Shown one piece after another: positions 30,496 to 39,770 of a stretch of 64,000 nt of DNA; within the stretch, counting starts at the first letter, position 1; every line of letters starts with the position of its first letter. Source of the stretch: Brevibacillus composti (GTDB lineage: Bacteria > Bacillota > Bacilli > Brevibacillales > Brevibacillaceae). Under the pieces are notes generated by a model. That model saw only the letters and a list, made by a program, of their open reading frames with translations, was not told the DNA's origin and did no database searches. The translations under genes were made by a program, and so were the position numbers. The stretch lies in NCBI RefSeq assembly GCF_016406105.1, contig NZ_CP066308.1:4066501-4130500 (forward strand), written 5' to 3'.

Positions 30496-33400
30496 TTAAA
30501 GAGTCGAATCAAGCGTTGCTGTATCACTCAGCAATACGCCATCAACAGTGATGGAGATAGTAGCTGTTTCAGCAGTATCATTTTGAACTGTGAATGTGTA
30601 AGTACCTGGTGTCGCAGTTTCAGTTACTGCGCCAAATGTCAGCTTACCTGTCCCTGTAGCTTTTGCGAGTACAAAATCTGCGTTTGTCAGTCCAGTTACT
30701 GGGTTACCAGCCTCATCCACAAGTGCAATTGTTACTGTAGCATCTGCATTAATACCAACTTTTGCACCATCTGTTACAGTAGAATCTGCATCAATTGCTT
30801 CAGCCTTTACAGTCAGTGCAAATGTTTTAGTATCTGTAGCAGTACCTTTAGTAATAGTTGCAGTCAAGTTTACTGCCGCATCGCCATCATTGTATGATGG
30901 TCGAGTTACAACACCAGCGTTTGTAACAACTGCAGTGTTGTCAGAAGACCATGTAACAGTTGTAGCACTAGCGCCAGTAGTAGTAAGTGTCAAGTTTTGC
31001 GTTACAGATGCTGCAGAGTCACCACCTGCATACCCTACAGCCAGTGCAGCTTTTGCAGTTGCTACATCAGCAGCATCTTGAGCAATTTGACCAGCATCCA
31101 ACTCAGTTCCAGATACAATAACCTCTGTTCCAGTAGTCAAAGTATTACCAACACCATCGGTTACGTCTACTACCGGGTTAAGAGTAGCATCTACACCGTT
31201 TACTTTTACTACAACTGTTTGAGACAGGTTGATTGGAGCAGAAGTAACGAGTGTTACAACATCGTCCCCTACGGTACCATCTTGCAAGTTAGAGATGGTT
31301 GCAGCAGAACCATTTACAGTTACGCTGAAGTCAGCACGTGTTGCAGGGTTATCAGCTACTGCAGCAAGGTCCTCACTAAAGGTCAATTTGATCTTGTCGG
31401 AGGTTCTAGCTGTGTTGCTGGCTACCAAAAACTTAGCGCCAGTCAATACCGGTTTAGTATTGTCAGTAAAGCTAAGCATTGTGGAGTATTCAGCTTTTGT
31501 AGCTACTGATCCAACAACTACGCTACCGCTCGCAGTTTTTACATTTTTGCTAATCGCAAACAGTTTAGAGATGGTGCGGTTAGTGTAACCAGCTGGCAGT
31601 GTGATCGTTACAACAGTGTTAGTACCGTTGATGGAGATTGTAGTACCCGGTGGCAATGCAGCACCATCGAGTGTATAGTTAGCAAGGTTTGCTGCGCTTG
31701 CATCCATCGCAGTATTGTAAGTTACAGTAATTATATTTCCTGCACCAACAACTGCATTTGTTACTGCCTCAGCTACAGGAGCAACTGTGCTGGAAGACTT
31801 CTCAATTTGGGTAGAGAATGCCACGTTTCCAATACCATTGGTACCAGTTACAGCATCAGCAGCAAAGGACACAGTAAATGGAGCTTTTGCTTCCAGATTA
31901 TCACGGTCTGTCAGACCAGAAATAACCAATTGTACAGTTTTGTTTGTAGCGTCAGCTGCATCGCGAGCTGCTGTAGTAATCGTACGAGTAATGCCATCTT
32001 TATCTACAACAGTAATCTTGGAGGCTGAGACTGTCGCGCCGATTGCTTTGTCGAACTTGACTGCGAGGTAACCGTCCGCATCAGTAGCATTAGGATTCAA
32101 GGTACCTTTAATTGAGTTATCAAACTTGCTTGTTACTTTCGGTGCGGCTTGGTCTTTGGACAGGGTTACTGTCTTAGTAGTTTTCGTACCTACCAAGTCA
32201 ACAGCATCCTTAAAGTTCTCAACAGATACTTCAAGATTTACACTGTTTTCACCAGTTGCATAGAGATTGTTTGCGTATGCAGAAGAATCAGCACCGAATG
32301 TTACTCGGAGCACGCGGACAGATCCGTTTGCTACTGCCGTAATGCCATCTTTTGCAAAGAATGCGGTAGTATAGCCAGGAGAATTAGCATCCACAGCTGG
32401 GAACGTAAAGTTGCCCTTTTTAATTACCAGTTTAGAAGTATCAACTGTTACTGGTTCGCTGAACACAATGTCAAATGCACGATCGCTACCTGTAGATTGT
32501 TTCACTTCAGTTACTGTTGGGGCAACTGTATCTGTTGTTACTTGGAAGCTACCAGTCAGGATGCTCTTAGAGTTCGCATTTGGAGCAGCAATGTCAGTAG
32601 CATTGTATACAGATACATTGTGAGTACCAGCTGTACGAAGATCAGCAGGAAGTGTTGCAACGCTTTGCACAGTGTAATCACGGATAGTAGTGGACGGTGC
32701 AGCAAGCGGTACGTTTACACCATCAACAGTTGCTGTAAGGCCAGCTGCTACAGGCTCGTTGAACGTCAGTTTCAAGAAGTTAGAAGAAGTAACTTCTGCT
32801 TTAACGAGTTGCGGACCGGTTGTGTCGGTGTAAGTTTGTTGGGCACCAGCATAGCGCTCAATTTTTTTGCTCTTATCTTCGGAAAGAACACCATCTGTAA
32901 CATCGATGCTGTACTTGTCTCCGTTGAACAGATAGTTAGCAGCTGCCAAACGGAATGTTACGGTTTGAGTATCTTCGTCGTAAGCGATATTGTTTGGAGC
33001 AGCATCCAACAGAGTGTTGATTGGATTGAATCCATTACCATATTTAGTTCCGTTCTTAGTGATTACGTAGTTACTCAGGTTAACTGCGGAATCTTTATTA
33101 ACTTTTTGGCTGAATTTGATTTGAAGTTCAGCAGGGTTAATAGCACTTACACTTTCAACTTTCAACTCACCGTCAACTGGTGGAACGATGTCTGTATCTT
33201 TTTCTGGATCATAAGTATCGTTGGTTCCAACAATCGCATACTTATTGCCATTAAAGAGTGCCAGTGTAGGATCTGCCAAAACTTCATCCAGATCGTCAGC
33301 GAAAATGGCTTGCATGAGGTTTGCAGCTTTTCCGTTTTCGTCAACATATACGGAGTCAAGGCCATAGTCCAGGATTTCTTCAAATGCAACACCAAAGTTA

Positions 33401-33540
33401 TCGGCCAGCGCATCCACAGAGTAATATTTGTCGACTTCGCCGCCGATGTAGAAACCGGCTTTCGGCGCAGCCATTGCGGAAGCTGCCATGCTAGTGAGGA
33501 CTGCTGTCGAAAGAACAGAAAGTACCAGCTTTTTATTCAC
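30496..33540 (-). CDS. S-layer outer-wall-protein homologue
   Basis: The 1,014-residue protein has a signal peptide (MNKKLVLSVLSTAVLTSMAASAMA, cut near AMA/APK), an N-terminal domain of about 105 residues, then tandem Ig-like modules with the repeated form VxxVKAEVTSSNFLKLTFNEPV. A bacterial Ig-like (Big_2-type) module follows at about 870-935 (TVTWSSDNTAVVTNAGVVT), with a final invasin-like module (VDEAGNPVTGLTNADFVLAKATGTGKLTFG). There is no SLH domain, so it is probably held by the SLH wall protein encoded upstream. GTG at 33540 follows GGAGGGG. It is the second gene of the wall-protein operon. Its N-terminus resembles remembered Brevibacillus outer wall protein. Confidence 0.82.
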   Translation of the reverse strand: MNKKLVLSVLSTAVLTSMAASAMAAPKAGFYIGGEVDKYYSVDALADNFGVAFEEILDYGLDSVYVDENGKAANLMQAIFADDLDEVLADPTLALFNGNKYAIVGTNDTYDPEKDTDIVPPVDGELKVESVSAINPAELQIKFSQKVNKDSAVNLSNYVITKNGTKYGNGFNPINTLLDAAPNNIAYDEDTQTVTFRLAAANYLFNGDKYSIDVTDGVLSEDKSKKIERYAGAQQTYTDTTGPQLVKAEVTSSNFLKLTFNEPVAAGLTATVDGVNVPLAAPSTTIRDYTVQSVATLPADLRTAGTHNVSVYNATDIAAPNANSKSILTGSFQVTTDTVAPTVTEVKQSTGSDRAFDIVFSEPVTVDTSKLVIKKGNFTFPAVDANSPGYTTAFFAKDGITAVANGSVRVLRVTFGADSSAYANNLYATGENSVNLEVSVENFKDAVDLVGTKTTKTVTLSKDQAAPKVTSKFDNSIKGTLNPNATDADGYLAVKFDKAIGATVSASKITVVDKDGITRTITTAARDAADATNKTVQLVISGLTDRDNLEAKAPFTVSFAADAVTGTNGIGNVAFSTQIEKSSSTVAPVAEAVTNAVVGAGNIITVTYNTAMDASAANLANYTLDGAALPPGTTISINGTNTVVTITLPAGYTNRTISKLFAISKNVKTASGSVVVGSVATKAEYSTMLSFTDNTKPVLTGAKFLVASNTARTSDKIKLTFSEDLAAVADNPATRADFSVTVNGSAATISNLQDGTVGDDVVTLVTSAPINLSQTVVVKVNGVDATLNPVVDVTDGVGNTLTTGTEVIVSGTELDAGQIAQDAADVATAKAALAVGYAGGDSAASVTQNLTLTTTGASATTVTWSSDNTAVVTNAGVVTRPSYNDGDAAVNLTATITKGTATDTKTFALTVKAEAIDADSTVTDGAKVGINADATVTIALVDEAGNPVTGLTNADFVLAKATGTGKLTFGAVTETATPGTYTFTVQNDTAETATISITVDGVLLSDTATLDSTL

Positions 33541-33583
33541 GTACTACCCCTCCAGATATTGATAGAGATTTTTTGTATTTGAG

Positions 33584-33621
33584 AAACACTCATGATGTAT
33601 GTATCTAAGATGAGTGTGTTT
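33584..33621 (-). other. hairpin in the wall-protein intercistronic region
   Basis: AAACACTCAT (33584-33593) pairs with ATGAGTGTGTTT (33610-33621) apart from one bulged base. It lies in the leader of the outer-wall-protein gene and may stabilise or attenuate the transcript. Confidence 0.45.
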
Positions 33622-33658
33622 CCCCGTTCTGGTTCTTGCTTCTCCGGATAGGAATGAC

Positions 33659-33684
33659 GGGGCAGAGGGACTTCCCCCTGCCCC
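33659..33684 (-). other. GC-rich hairpin between the two wall-protein genes
   Basis: GGGGCAGAGGGA pairs with CCCCCTGCCCC through a very short loop. No T run follows on the minus strand, so it looks like an mRNA-processing or attenuating structure that sets the ratio of the two wall proteins rather than a full terminator. Confidence 0.5.
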
Positions 33685-33756
33685 AGGTCATCCAAACCGA
33701 ATCATTTGTTACCGTAGTTGGAACAAATCCTATCGTCGTCTAGAACGGCAGGGATC

Positions 33757-36700
33757 TTATTCTACTACTTCGTCAAATTGGAAGGTTTTTTCAACTGTTT
33801 CATAACCTTCTTTGGTTACGATGATGGTGTACTCAGTAGCGCCTGGACGACCCAGTACTTCTACTTTGAACTCACCGTTGCTGCCGATTGTTTTGGAACC
33901 TTTGTACGGTTTGCCCTCTACAGTTACAACAACTTCAACTTTTGCACCTTCTACGCCTTCACCAGTTACAGTGTAGGCACCGAATGCTCCCAGAGAAGTT
34001 TTTGCTACGGCATGGAGAGAGTCTTCTTTCAGCAGCTGTTTTGGTGGTTCTACGTCATCGCCGCCACCTTTGCCAGGTGCTTGTTTAGCTTTTTTCAGGA
34101 AAGCAGCTTCTACAGCATCGCGCTCATCGCGGCTGAAGTCACGCTTGAACTGGCTTTCGCTAGCTACAGTCAGGATGTAATCGTAAGCGGAACCATCGTC
34201 GTCAGTTTCGACGAGGATGATGAAGTCGCCTTCATCTACACCGTCATCTGCTTGGATATCATAAGTATCGATGTATCCAGTTTTGCTGTTGATGGTAACA
34301 GTATCTGTGTACTTCTTGCCATCTGTAGCGATGTACTCATAAGTGACTTTGGTGGAAGTTACTTTGGTTACTTTACCTACTCTGAGTTCATGCAGGTCAG
34401 CATCTTCCAGGTCAGCAGTGAGTTTGAATTTTTCGAAGCTAGTTGCTTGGTCGATTACTTCAACCACATCGTCAACGATGATTTCGCCATCAGAGTTCAG
34501 GGAGTACGCGATGAAGTCACCACGTTTGATACCCTCGCCGAAGAGCTCATCGGAATCGTCATCCAGTTTGACGGTTTTCGCTACTACTTGGTTGTTGTCG
34601 TCTTTGGTCAGAAGACGGATGTCATCGCCGCCAGCACGGTTCAGGTCGAGTACCAGGCCGTATTGGGTATCGCTGCCCAGACCTTTACCATCTACTACGA
34701 AGATTGCTTCGACATCTTCATCCTCGTCAACTGTGTAGAATACTTTCAGGTCGTTTTTGTCAGCGATGTTGCTGAATTTCGCTACACCTGGGCTCTTCAG
34801 TTGCTTGGTTCTGCCGGTAGTCAGCTCACCAGTCATGTCGAAGATCGCAGTGTTTTTGGTTACTTGGTAAGAATCGCGTCCAACAACGATTGCTTCGTCG
34901 TCTTCGTCAGCGATGTTCTTCCAGTTGGATCCAGCATCGATTACTTTGGAATCCAGAACTTTTACTTTTTCTACTTCGCCTTTGGTATCCAGTGTTACTT
35001 CCAGGAGAAGCAGTTCGTTTTTGTCTTTTGTTGGTACGAAGTCTTTTTCGATCTTGTCTTCGTTAGTTTTTTCATACGCTTTGCCATCTTTGCCGTAGAT
35101 CTTGTCGGCTTTCAGCGCAACTTCGTATTGTTTGCCGTTTTGGCCGTATACAGCGAATTCCCACTTGCCGCGGATGAATTCAGCATTGCGAGTAACGATC
35201 GCTTTTACGCGGCGAGCGCCAACGTTTTCGCCAGTTTCGATGTGGCGGATGCGGCCAGCTGCATCGAGGTACAGTTTTACTTCTTCGCCATCCAGGTTGC
35301 GGATTTTGTCCCACTCGTTGCCTTCGAGAACAGTTACGTCTTCGTTAGCGTTGTCGGAGAAAGTAGCACCGGAACGGAAGAGGTACGTTTTATCGCCGAT
35401 AACCAGGCGGTTGTTGTCCTCTGCACGCATGGTTACTTTGTCAACTTTGCCTTCTACCACGTTGCTAGTTGCAAATACCAGCAGTTTGCCTTTTTTGCCG
35501 TCAGCATAGTAAACGCTGTAAACGTCCATTGGTTTCAGGTCAGCCAGTTTGGCAGGCTGGTTGTTGCGGAATACCAGGAAGTCTTTTCCTTCGTCCAGGT
35601 CTTCCAGTTTGGAGAAGGAACCGCCACCCAGGTTGGAGATTTTCTTTTTCTCAGCGTCGATTTTCTCGATCACTTTGGAACCGTATTTGGTACCTTCCAC
35701 GTTTTTGTTAACGGAAGTGTCGTCAATTACGTGGATGTAGCTGATGTCGCCATTCTCGTCCAGAACGATTTTCGCGGAGAACAGGGAGTTCGCATCTGCG
35801 ATTTCGCTCAGTACGCTGGAAACGTTGCTAGCCGGTTTGAAGTTGAAAGTTACTTTGGTGTCTTTGGTAAAACGGTAAGTTTTGCCGTTGCCATCCAAGG
35901 AAACTTCCAGTTCATCCAGGTTGCTGTCTTTGATTTTGGAAGGATCTTTCAGTTCAACATCATCCAGGTAGAAAGTGTCCAGACGGTCGAGGATAACTTC
36001 TTCGTCTTCGGAACCTTCCATCCATACGATGGTGTTGGAGCTGTCGTCTTTGATCCACACTTGTACGTGTTGGCCAGCGAATTCGTTCGGGTTGATGCCG
36101 TCAGCCACTTTGTAAGTAGCGGTAGAGCCCAGACCAGCATTGCGGCCGTTCAGTGTGATTTCGTTTGGTTTCAGTACGCCCAGACCGATTACTGGTACGT
36201 TGGTTACGATTGGCAGAGCGTCGGAGCCGAGTTTCTCGGAGCGAGCCCATTCCATGTCGCGAACTTCAACGTTCATGTACTTGGTCAGCAGAGTTTCGTT
36301 TCTTACTTCGAAACGAATGTCAGTACCGTACTCGAGTTGCTCCATCAGTTTTACGCGGAGAGCGTTGTCGAGCATTTTGAAGATATCGCCGCGAGTTGCT
36401 GCAACACCTGGGTTTGCAATGCTTTTCGCAATGTTCAGCTCGGAAGCTTTTGCGATCATGTTGTTCGGCCATACGCCGCGAGTTGCTGGCTCATAACCCA
36501 GAGCGCGAACGATCATGGTTACAGCTTCCGCATAAGTAACTTCGTTTTTCGGTTTGAAGGATTTGTCCGGGAAACCTTTGATGATTTCTTGGCCGGATGC
36601 TACGTTTACGAAACCAGCAAACCAGTCAGCGGAGTTAACGTCCGTGAAAGTGTTTTGGTATTGAGCAAACTTAGCACCTTGCTCCAGACCGCGGATACGA

Positions 36701-36927
36701 ACGATCAGAGTAGCAAACTCAGCACGGTTGATTGTTTGGTCTACTTTGAAATCGCCGTCGCCATAACCTTGTACAACACCCAGAGCGTTCAGGCGTTTTA
36801 CGACCTTCGCAAGGGCTTCATCCATTTGAGGTGCGTTTGTTGTTGCTGCTTCTTCTGCTCCCACAACCATAGGAGCAACAGTCAGTGCAAGTGCACTAGC
36901 CAGTACGCTGTTAACAACCTTTTTCAT
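33757..36927 (-). CDS. SLH-domain S-layer protein (middle/hexagonal wall protein)
   Basis: From ATG 36927 the product has 1,056 residues: signal peptide MKKVVNSVLASALALTVAPMVVGA, then SLH modules at about residues 25-180 (LNALGVVQGYGDGDFKVDQTINRAEFATLIVRIRGL; FTDVNSADWFAGFVNVASGQEIIKGFPDKSFKPKNEVTYAEAVTMIVRALGYEP). A long beta-rich body follows, then a C-terminal Ig-like domain (GAYTVTGEGVEGAKVEVVVTVEGKPYKG). SLH modules bind pyruvylated wall polymer. The N-terminus closely matches remembered Brevibacillus MWP/HWP sequences. AGAGGAGG precedes this ATG by 12 bases. A second, upstream TTG start is given separately. Codon use is highly biased, as expected for a very abundant protein. Confidence 0.92.
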   Translation of the reverse strand: MKKVVNSVLASALALTVAPMVVGAEEAATTNAPQMDEALAKVVKRLNALGVVQGYGDGDFKVDQTINRAEFATLIVRIRGLEQGAKFAQYQNTFTDVNSADWFAGFVNVASGQEIIKGFPDKSFKPKNEVTYAEAVTMIVRALGYEPATRGVWPNNMIAKASELNIAKSIANPGVAATRGDIFKMLDNALRVKLMEQLEYGTDIRFEVRNETLLTKYMNVEVRDMEWARSEKLGSDALPIVTNVPVIGLGVLKPNEITLNGRNAGLGSTATYKVADGINPNEFAGQHVQVWIKDDSSNTIVWMEGSEDEEVILDRLDTFYLDDVELKDPSKIKDSNLDELEVSLDGNGKTYRFTKDTKVTFNFKPASNVSSVLSEIADANSLFSAKIVLDENGDISYIHVIDDTSVNKNVEGTKYGSKVIEKIDAEKKKISNLGGGSFSKLEDLDEGKDFLVFRNNQPAKLADLKPMDVYSVYYADGKKGKLLVFATSNVVEGKVDKVTMRAEDNNRLVIGDKTYLFRSGATFSDNANEDVTVLEGNEWDKIRNLDGEEVKLYLDAAGRIRHIETGENVGARRVKAIVTRNAEFIRGKWEFAVYGQNGKQYEVALKADKIYGKDGKAYEKTNEDKIEKDFVPTKDKNELLLLEVTLDTKGEVEKVKVLDSKVIDAGSNWKNIADEDDEAIVVGRDSYQVTKNTAIFDMTGELTTGRTKQLKSPGVAKFSNIADKNDLKVFYTVDEDEDVEAIFVVDGKGLGSDTQYGLVLDLNRAGGDDIRLLTKDDNNQVVAKTVKLDDDSDELFGEGIKRGDFIAYSLNSDGEIIVDDVVEVIDQATSFEKFKLTADLEDADLHELRVGKVTKVTSTKVTYEYIATDGKKYTDTVTINSKTGYIDTYDIQADDGVDEGDFIILVETDDDGSAYDYILTVASESQFKRDFSRDERDAVEAAFLKKAKQAPGKGGGDDVEPPKQLLKEDSLHAVAKTSLGAFGAYTVTGEGVEGAKVEVVVTVEGKPYKGSKTIGSNGEFKVEVLGRPGATEYTIIVTKEGYETVEKTFQFDEVVE

Positions 36928-37020
36928 AACCTTGGGTTCTCCTCCTCTAGTACAAACAAATTGTTCTTGGGGAATATTCTTTGTTAATCTATCTTTCTTT
37001 TTTGAGCCCGAATCCTGCAA
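36928..37020 (-). other. alternative upstream translation start of the wall protein
   Basis: A TTG at 37020, eight bases after a perfect AAAGGAGGTGA, is in frame with the wall protein and adds 31 residues (MQDSGSKKKDRLTKNIPQEQ and 11 more) before the signal-peptide Met. Dual starts with long and short signal peptides are a known trait of the Brevibacillus cell-wall-protein operon. Confidence 0.75.
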
Positions 37021-37075
37021 GCGCGTGTCACCTCCTTTCGCAGGATCGCTCCGCTTCTTCTGTGTGCAAAACTCT

Positions 37076-37105
37076 AGTATATTCAGTATTGTGTAAATAC
37101 AACAA
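37076..37105 (-). promoter_or_regulatory. wall-protein promoter candidate, proximal
   Basis: On the minus strand TTGTTG (37105-37100) and TATACT (37081-37076) are spaced 18 bases apart, about 55 bases before the TTG start. It is one of three promoter-like sites in the 343-base leader between the TolC-like gene and the wall-protein gene. Confidence 0.6.
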
Positions 37106-37110
37106 TCCCT

Positions 37111-37139
37111 AGTGTATCACAGGTGCTAGAATTCGTGAA
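37111..37139 (-). promoter_or_regulatory. wall-protein promoter candidate, middle
   Basis: On the minus strand TTCACG (37139-37134) and TACACT (37116-37111), spaced 17, form a weak sigma-A-like promoter with a TG just upstream of the -10. Confidence 0.45.
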
Positions 37140-37291
37140 TCTTTTTTACACAATTCCCCGTGTTTCGTGTGACATCCTATTAAACGCCCCAGCACGCGAA
37201 AAGTTGCGGTGCCTTCGAAAAAAGTTTTTAAAAATTTTTTGTGGTCGTATCTTCGCCGATTATGTATATGGTGACATCCGCCACAATTCGT

Positions 37292-37320
37292 ATTATAGAG
37301 CAGGATCGGCGGCCTGTCAC
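37292..37320 (-). promoter_or_regulatory. wall-protein promoter candidate, distal
   Basis: On the minus strand GTGACA (37320-37315) and a perfect TATAAT (37297-37292) are spaced 17. This would give a leader of about 270 bases, matching the long leader known for Brevibacillus wall-protein operons. Confidence 0.6.
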
Positions 37321-37363
37321 CAGAGAACGATTACCAATTTTCTAGACTGTTTACATCTTTTGA

Positions 37364-38731
37364 CTACTTGCTCACTCCGAGTACATTTTCGAAGTTGACG
37401 ACCGCGAGATTGTAGTTGCGGATGGCCTCCAGATACTGATTCTCCCGGTCGGAGAATTCCTCCTCCGCTTGAATCACTTCGAGCGTGGTCGCCAGTCCGT
37501 TTTCAAACCGGAGGTTGGTCAGCCGGTAACTCTCCGCAGCTGCCTCCTGGGCCTTTTTCCGGAAGTCGATCGCAGTCTTGGCCGCATTCAGATTCAGGTA
37601 GGCTTCCGCCACCTCCATCTTGATCAGGCGGTTTTGCTCGTCGATGGCCAGCTTGGCCTTCTCGACGTTGTTGCGTGCGATCCGGCCTTGGTAGGTGCTG
37701 AGCATCGCCCACTCTTCCAGGATCTTGACGTTGATTTCCGCCAGATTCAGCTCACCTGCTTTTTGCTTTACTTCCAGGCGCTGTTCGAGGGCTTTGGCCT
37801 GCGCTTGCTCCAGCGTGATGGACGGCGCGGCTACCAGCTTGTTCTCCTGCGACAGCTTCCACTTCTTGTTCACATCGACGCCGAGGATTTCGTTGAATTT
37901 CATCTGACTGATCGCCAGTGTGTTTTCGGCGGCTGCCAGAGCGGCCTCTGCCCCTGCCACACCCATCTCGGCCTGCAGGATGTCTGTCTTCGCCTTGGTC
38001 CCTACCTCAAATGCGGCGTTGGCCACTTTCAGTTGCGCCTTGGCGCGGTTCAGACTTTGCTTTTTCAGGTTGAGGTCCGCTTCCGCGTGCAGCAGATTGT
38101 AGTAGGCTTGCTGAACGCCGAGCTTGATCTTGCTCTCTGTCACGCCCACCGCCAGCTTGTTCAGCGTCTCGGTGAGATCAGCCTGCGCTCTGCCGACGTA
38201 TTTTTGCTTGCTCGCATCGATCGAGGTATCCAGCAGCTCTTTTCTAATATCGATGGTCGTTTCATACGTAAGAGATTGGTTGAGGTCGGCGTTTTTCGCA
38301 TCCAGACGCGCACTCAGAATCTTGGGATTCGTCTGCATTGCTTGCTCGACTGCTTTTTCTAGCGTCATCACGTCGGATGCGTCAGCAGCGCTGCTAGAGT
38401 TGGCAGCAGGGGCGGCCGGAGCGGCGGGTGTGCTGCTCGTCGAGGTATTGGCGATCTGCTCTTTACCCGCCTCACCCGCAGCGGCAGGGGCTTTGTCAGA
38501 TGCAGCATTTGCCGCTTCGTCTTTGGCCGCAGTGTCTTTGGCGGCAGCGTCTGCGGCGGTATTGCCCGTATTGGTATTGGCATCGGCATTCTTGCTCTCC
38601 TGGCTTTGTTGCTGCGCCTCGGGCGCCTTTTGTCCGTTTGCGGAAGCGACAGCTCCTACTCCGATTGAGGCTGCCATGACGGTTGCCATCGAGAGAGCCA
38701 GCCATTTTTTCGATGAATATGGAAAGTTCAT
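37364..38731 (-). CDS. TolC-family / outer-membrane-efflux-like protein
   Basis: The 455-residue protein has a signal peptide (KKWLALSMATVMAASIGVGAVASA), an Ala/Asn/Thr-rich low-complexity linker (about residues 35-115), then two helical TolC-type repeats (for example VMTLEKAVEQAMQTNPKILSARLDAKNADLNQSL and ITLEQAQAKALEQRLEVKQKAGELNLAEINVKI). TolC proteins are outer-membrane exit ducts in diderm bacteria, so its role in a monoderm is unclear; a wall- or S-layer-spanning role is inference. ATG at 38731 follows AAAAGGAG. It lies directly upstream of the wall-protein promoters with no clear terminator between. Confidence 0.8.
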   Translation of the reverse strand: MNFPYSSKKWLALSMATVMAASIGVGAVASANGQKAPEAQQQSQESKNADANTNTGNTAADAAAKDTAAKDEAANAASDKAPAAAGEAGKEQIANTSTSSTPAAPAAPAANSSSAADASDVMTLEKAVEQAMQTNPKILSARLDAKNADLNQSLTYETTIDIRKELLDTSIDASKQKYVGRAQADLTETLNKLAVGVTESKIKLGVQQAYYNLLHAEADLNLKKQSLNRAKAQLKVANAAFEVGTKAKTDILQAEMGVAGAEAALAAAENTLAISQMKFNEILGVDVNKKWKLSQENKLVAAPSITLEQAQAKALEQRLEVKQKAGELNLAEINVKILEEWAMLSTYQGRIARNNVEKAKLAIDEQNRLIKMEVAEAYLNLNAAKTAIDFRKKAQEAAAESYRLTNLRFENGLATTLEVIQAEEEFSDRENQYLEAIRNYNLAVVNFENVLGVSK

Positions 38732-39010
38732 TGGTGCACACTCCTTTTCCCTACAGTTTTTCAAGTTTTTCTTTAGCAAAAAACTTACAGTTTGTCCACC
38801 CTATCACTATATCACACGACAAATATTTCGTATACGAAGAATCTTTTGTTTCCAACTATTTCGCCCGTTAACATACTTTGCCATCTATATGCAGCACTCC
38901 TTCCCTTTCGCACATCTTCTCCTCCGTGTTACTACGAATCAGACCGCGAAACATTTCACCATTCGAAAACGATTTGCGGACGTGCTATTCTATTTCTGAG
39001 GTGATTGAAC

Positions 39011-39673
39011 ATGTTGCAACAATACAAAACCATTGCTGGCTACGGGGAGGACGAGATCGTCATCGAGCGCTCCCGTTTTATCGGATATGCACAGCGTGTC
39101 ACCAGCGAGGAGGAAGCGGCGGCATTTATCGCGATGATCAAAAAGAAGCATTGGGACGCCACCCATAACTGCTCTGCTTTTGTGATCGGCGAAAATGACC
39201 AGATTCAGCGTTCCAGCGACGATGGCGAGCCCAGCGGCACAGCCGGAAAGCCGATCCTGGAGTGCATCAAGAAAAATGGCGTGAAGGATACGGCCGTCGT
39301 GGTGACCCGCTATTTCGGCGGCATCAAGCTGGGTGCCGGCGGGCTGGTGCGGGCCTATACAGCAGGTACTGTGATCGCACTGAAAGCGGCTGGCATCGTC
39401 GTCCACACGCTTCACCAGAAAATTTCGGTCAGCGTCGACTACACCTGGTGGGGCAAGGTCGAAAATGAGCTGCGCATCGGCGGACAGCGCGTGGTCGGGA
39501 CGGATTATACAGACAAGGTGACCGTGCATGTCCTGATTCCGGATGGCGAGCAGGATGCGTTCGTCGAACAGATGACGGATTTGACCAATGGCCAAGGCCA
39601 GATCGTCCTGGGGGAAAAGGAATACGTCGAGGTTCCGGTCGAGGCCATTGGAGAAGATGGACTGACGGATTAG
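39011..39673 (+). CDS. yvyE: YigZ/IMPACT-family protein
   Basis: The 220-residue protein shows the IMPACT domain signature (RSRFIGYAQRVTSEEEA; DDGEPSGTAGKPILE; VVVTRYFGGIKLGAGGLVRAYTAG) and the C-terminal DUF1949-type domain. In the family these proteins are linked to translation or nucleic-acid binding; the bacterial function is not established. ATG at 39011 lies 7 bases after GAGGTGA, better than the in-frame TTG at 39005. It is transcribed divergently from the TolC-like gene and shares a terminator with the SLH protein gene opposite. Confidence 0.9.
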   Translation: MLQQYKTIAGYGEDEIVIERSRFIGYAQRVTSEEEAAAFIAMIKKKHWDATHNCSAFVIGENDQIQRSSDDGEPSGTAGKPILECIKKNGVKDTAVVVTRYFGGIKLGAGGLVRAYTAGTVIALKAAGIVVHTLHQKISVSVDYTWWGKVENELRIGGQRVVGTDYTDKVTVHVLIPDGEQDAFVEQMTDLTNGQGQIVLGEKEYVEVPVEAIGEDGLTD

Positions 39674-39711
39674 CGCGTTCTTTCTATATAAAAGGAACGC
39701 AAGTAAAAAGA

Positions 39712-39746
39712 AAGCTGAAGAGGTGCAATCGCCTCTTCAGCTTTTT
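39712..39746. terminator. bidirectional terminator
   Basis: A perfect 12-bp stem (AAGCTGAAGAGG / CCTCTTCAGCTT) with an 8-base loop has T runs on both strands, between the converging yvyE and SLH-protein genes. Confidence 0.92.
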
Positions 39747-39770
39747 TGCATGCCCCCGAAGTCGGAACTA

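Noticed and set aside
32149..33582. 477-codon plus-strand frame opposite the outer-wall homologue
   Set aside because: Antisense artefact of a biased codon set; no start signal or domain.
33718..36987. 1,089-codon plus-strand frame opposite the SLH wall protein
   Set aside because: It mirrors the wall-protein gene and reads as Phe/Val/Tyr-rich nonsense; the opposite strand has signal peptide, SLH modules and ribosome sites.
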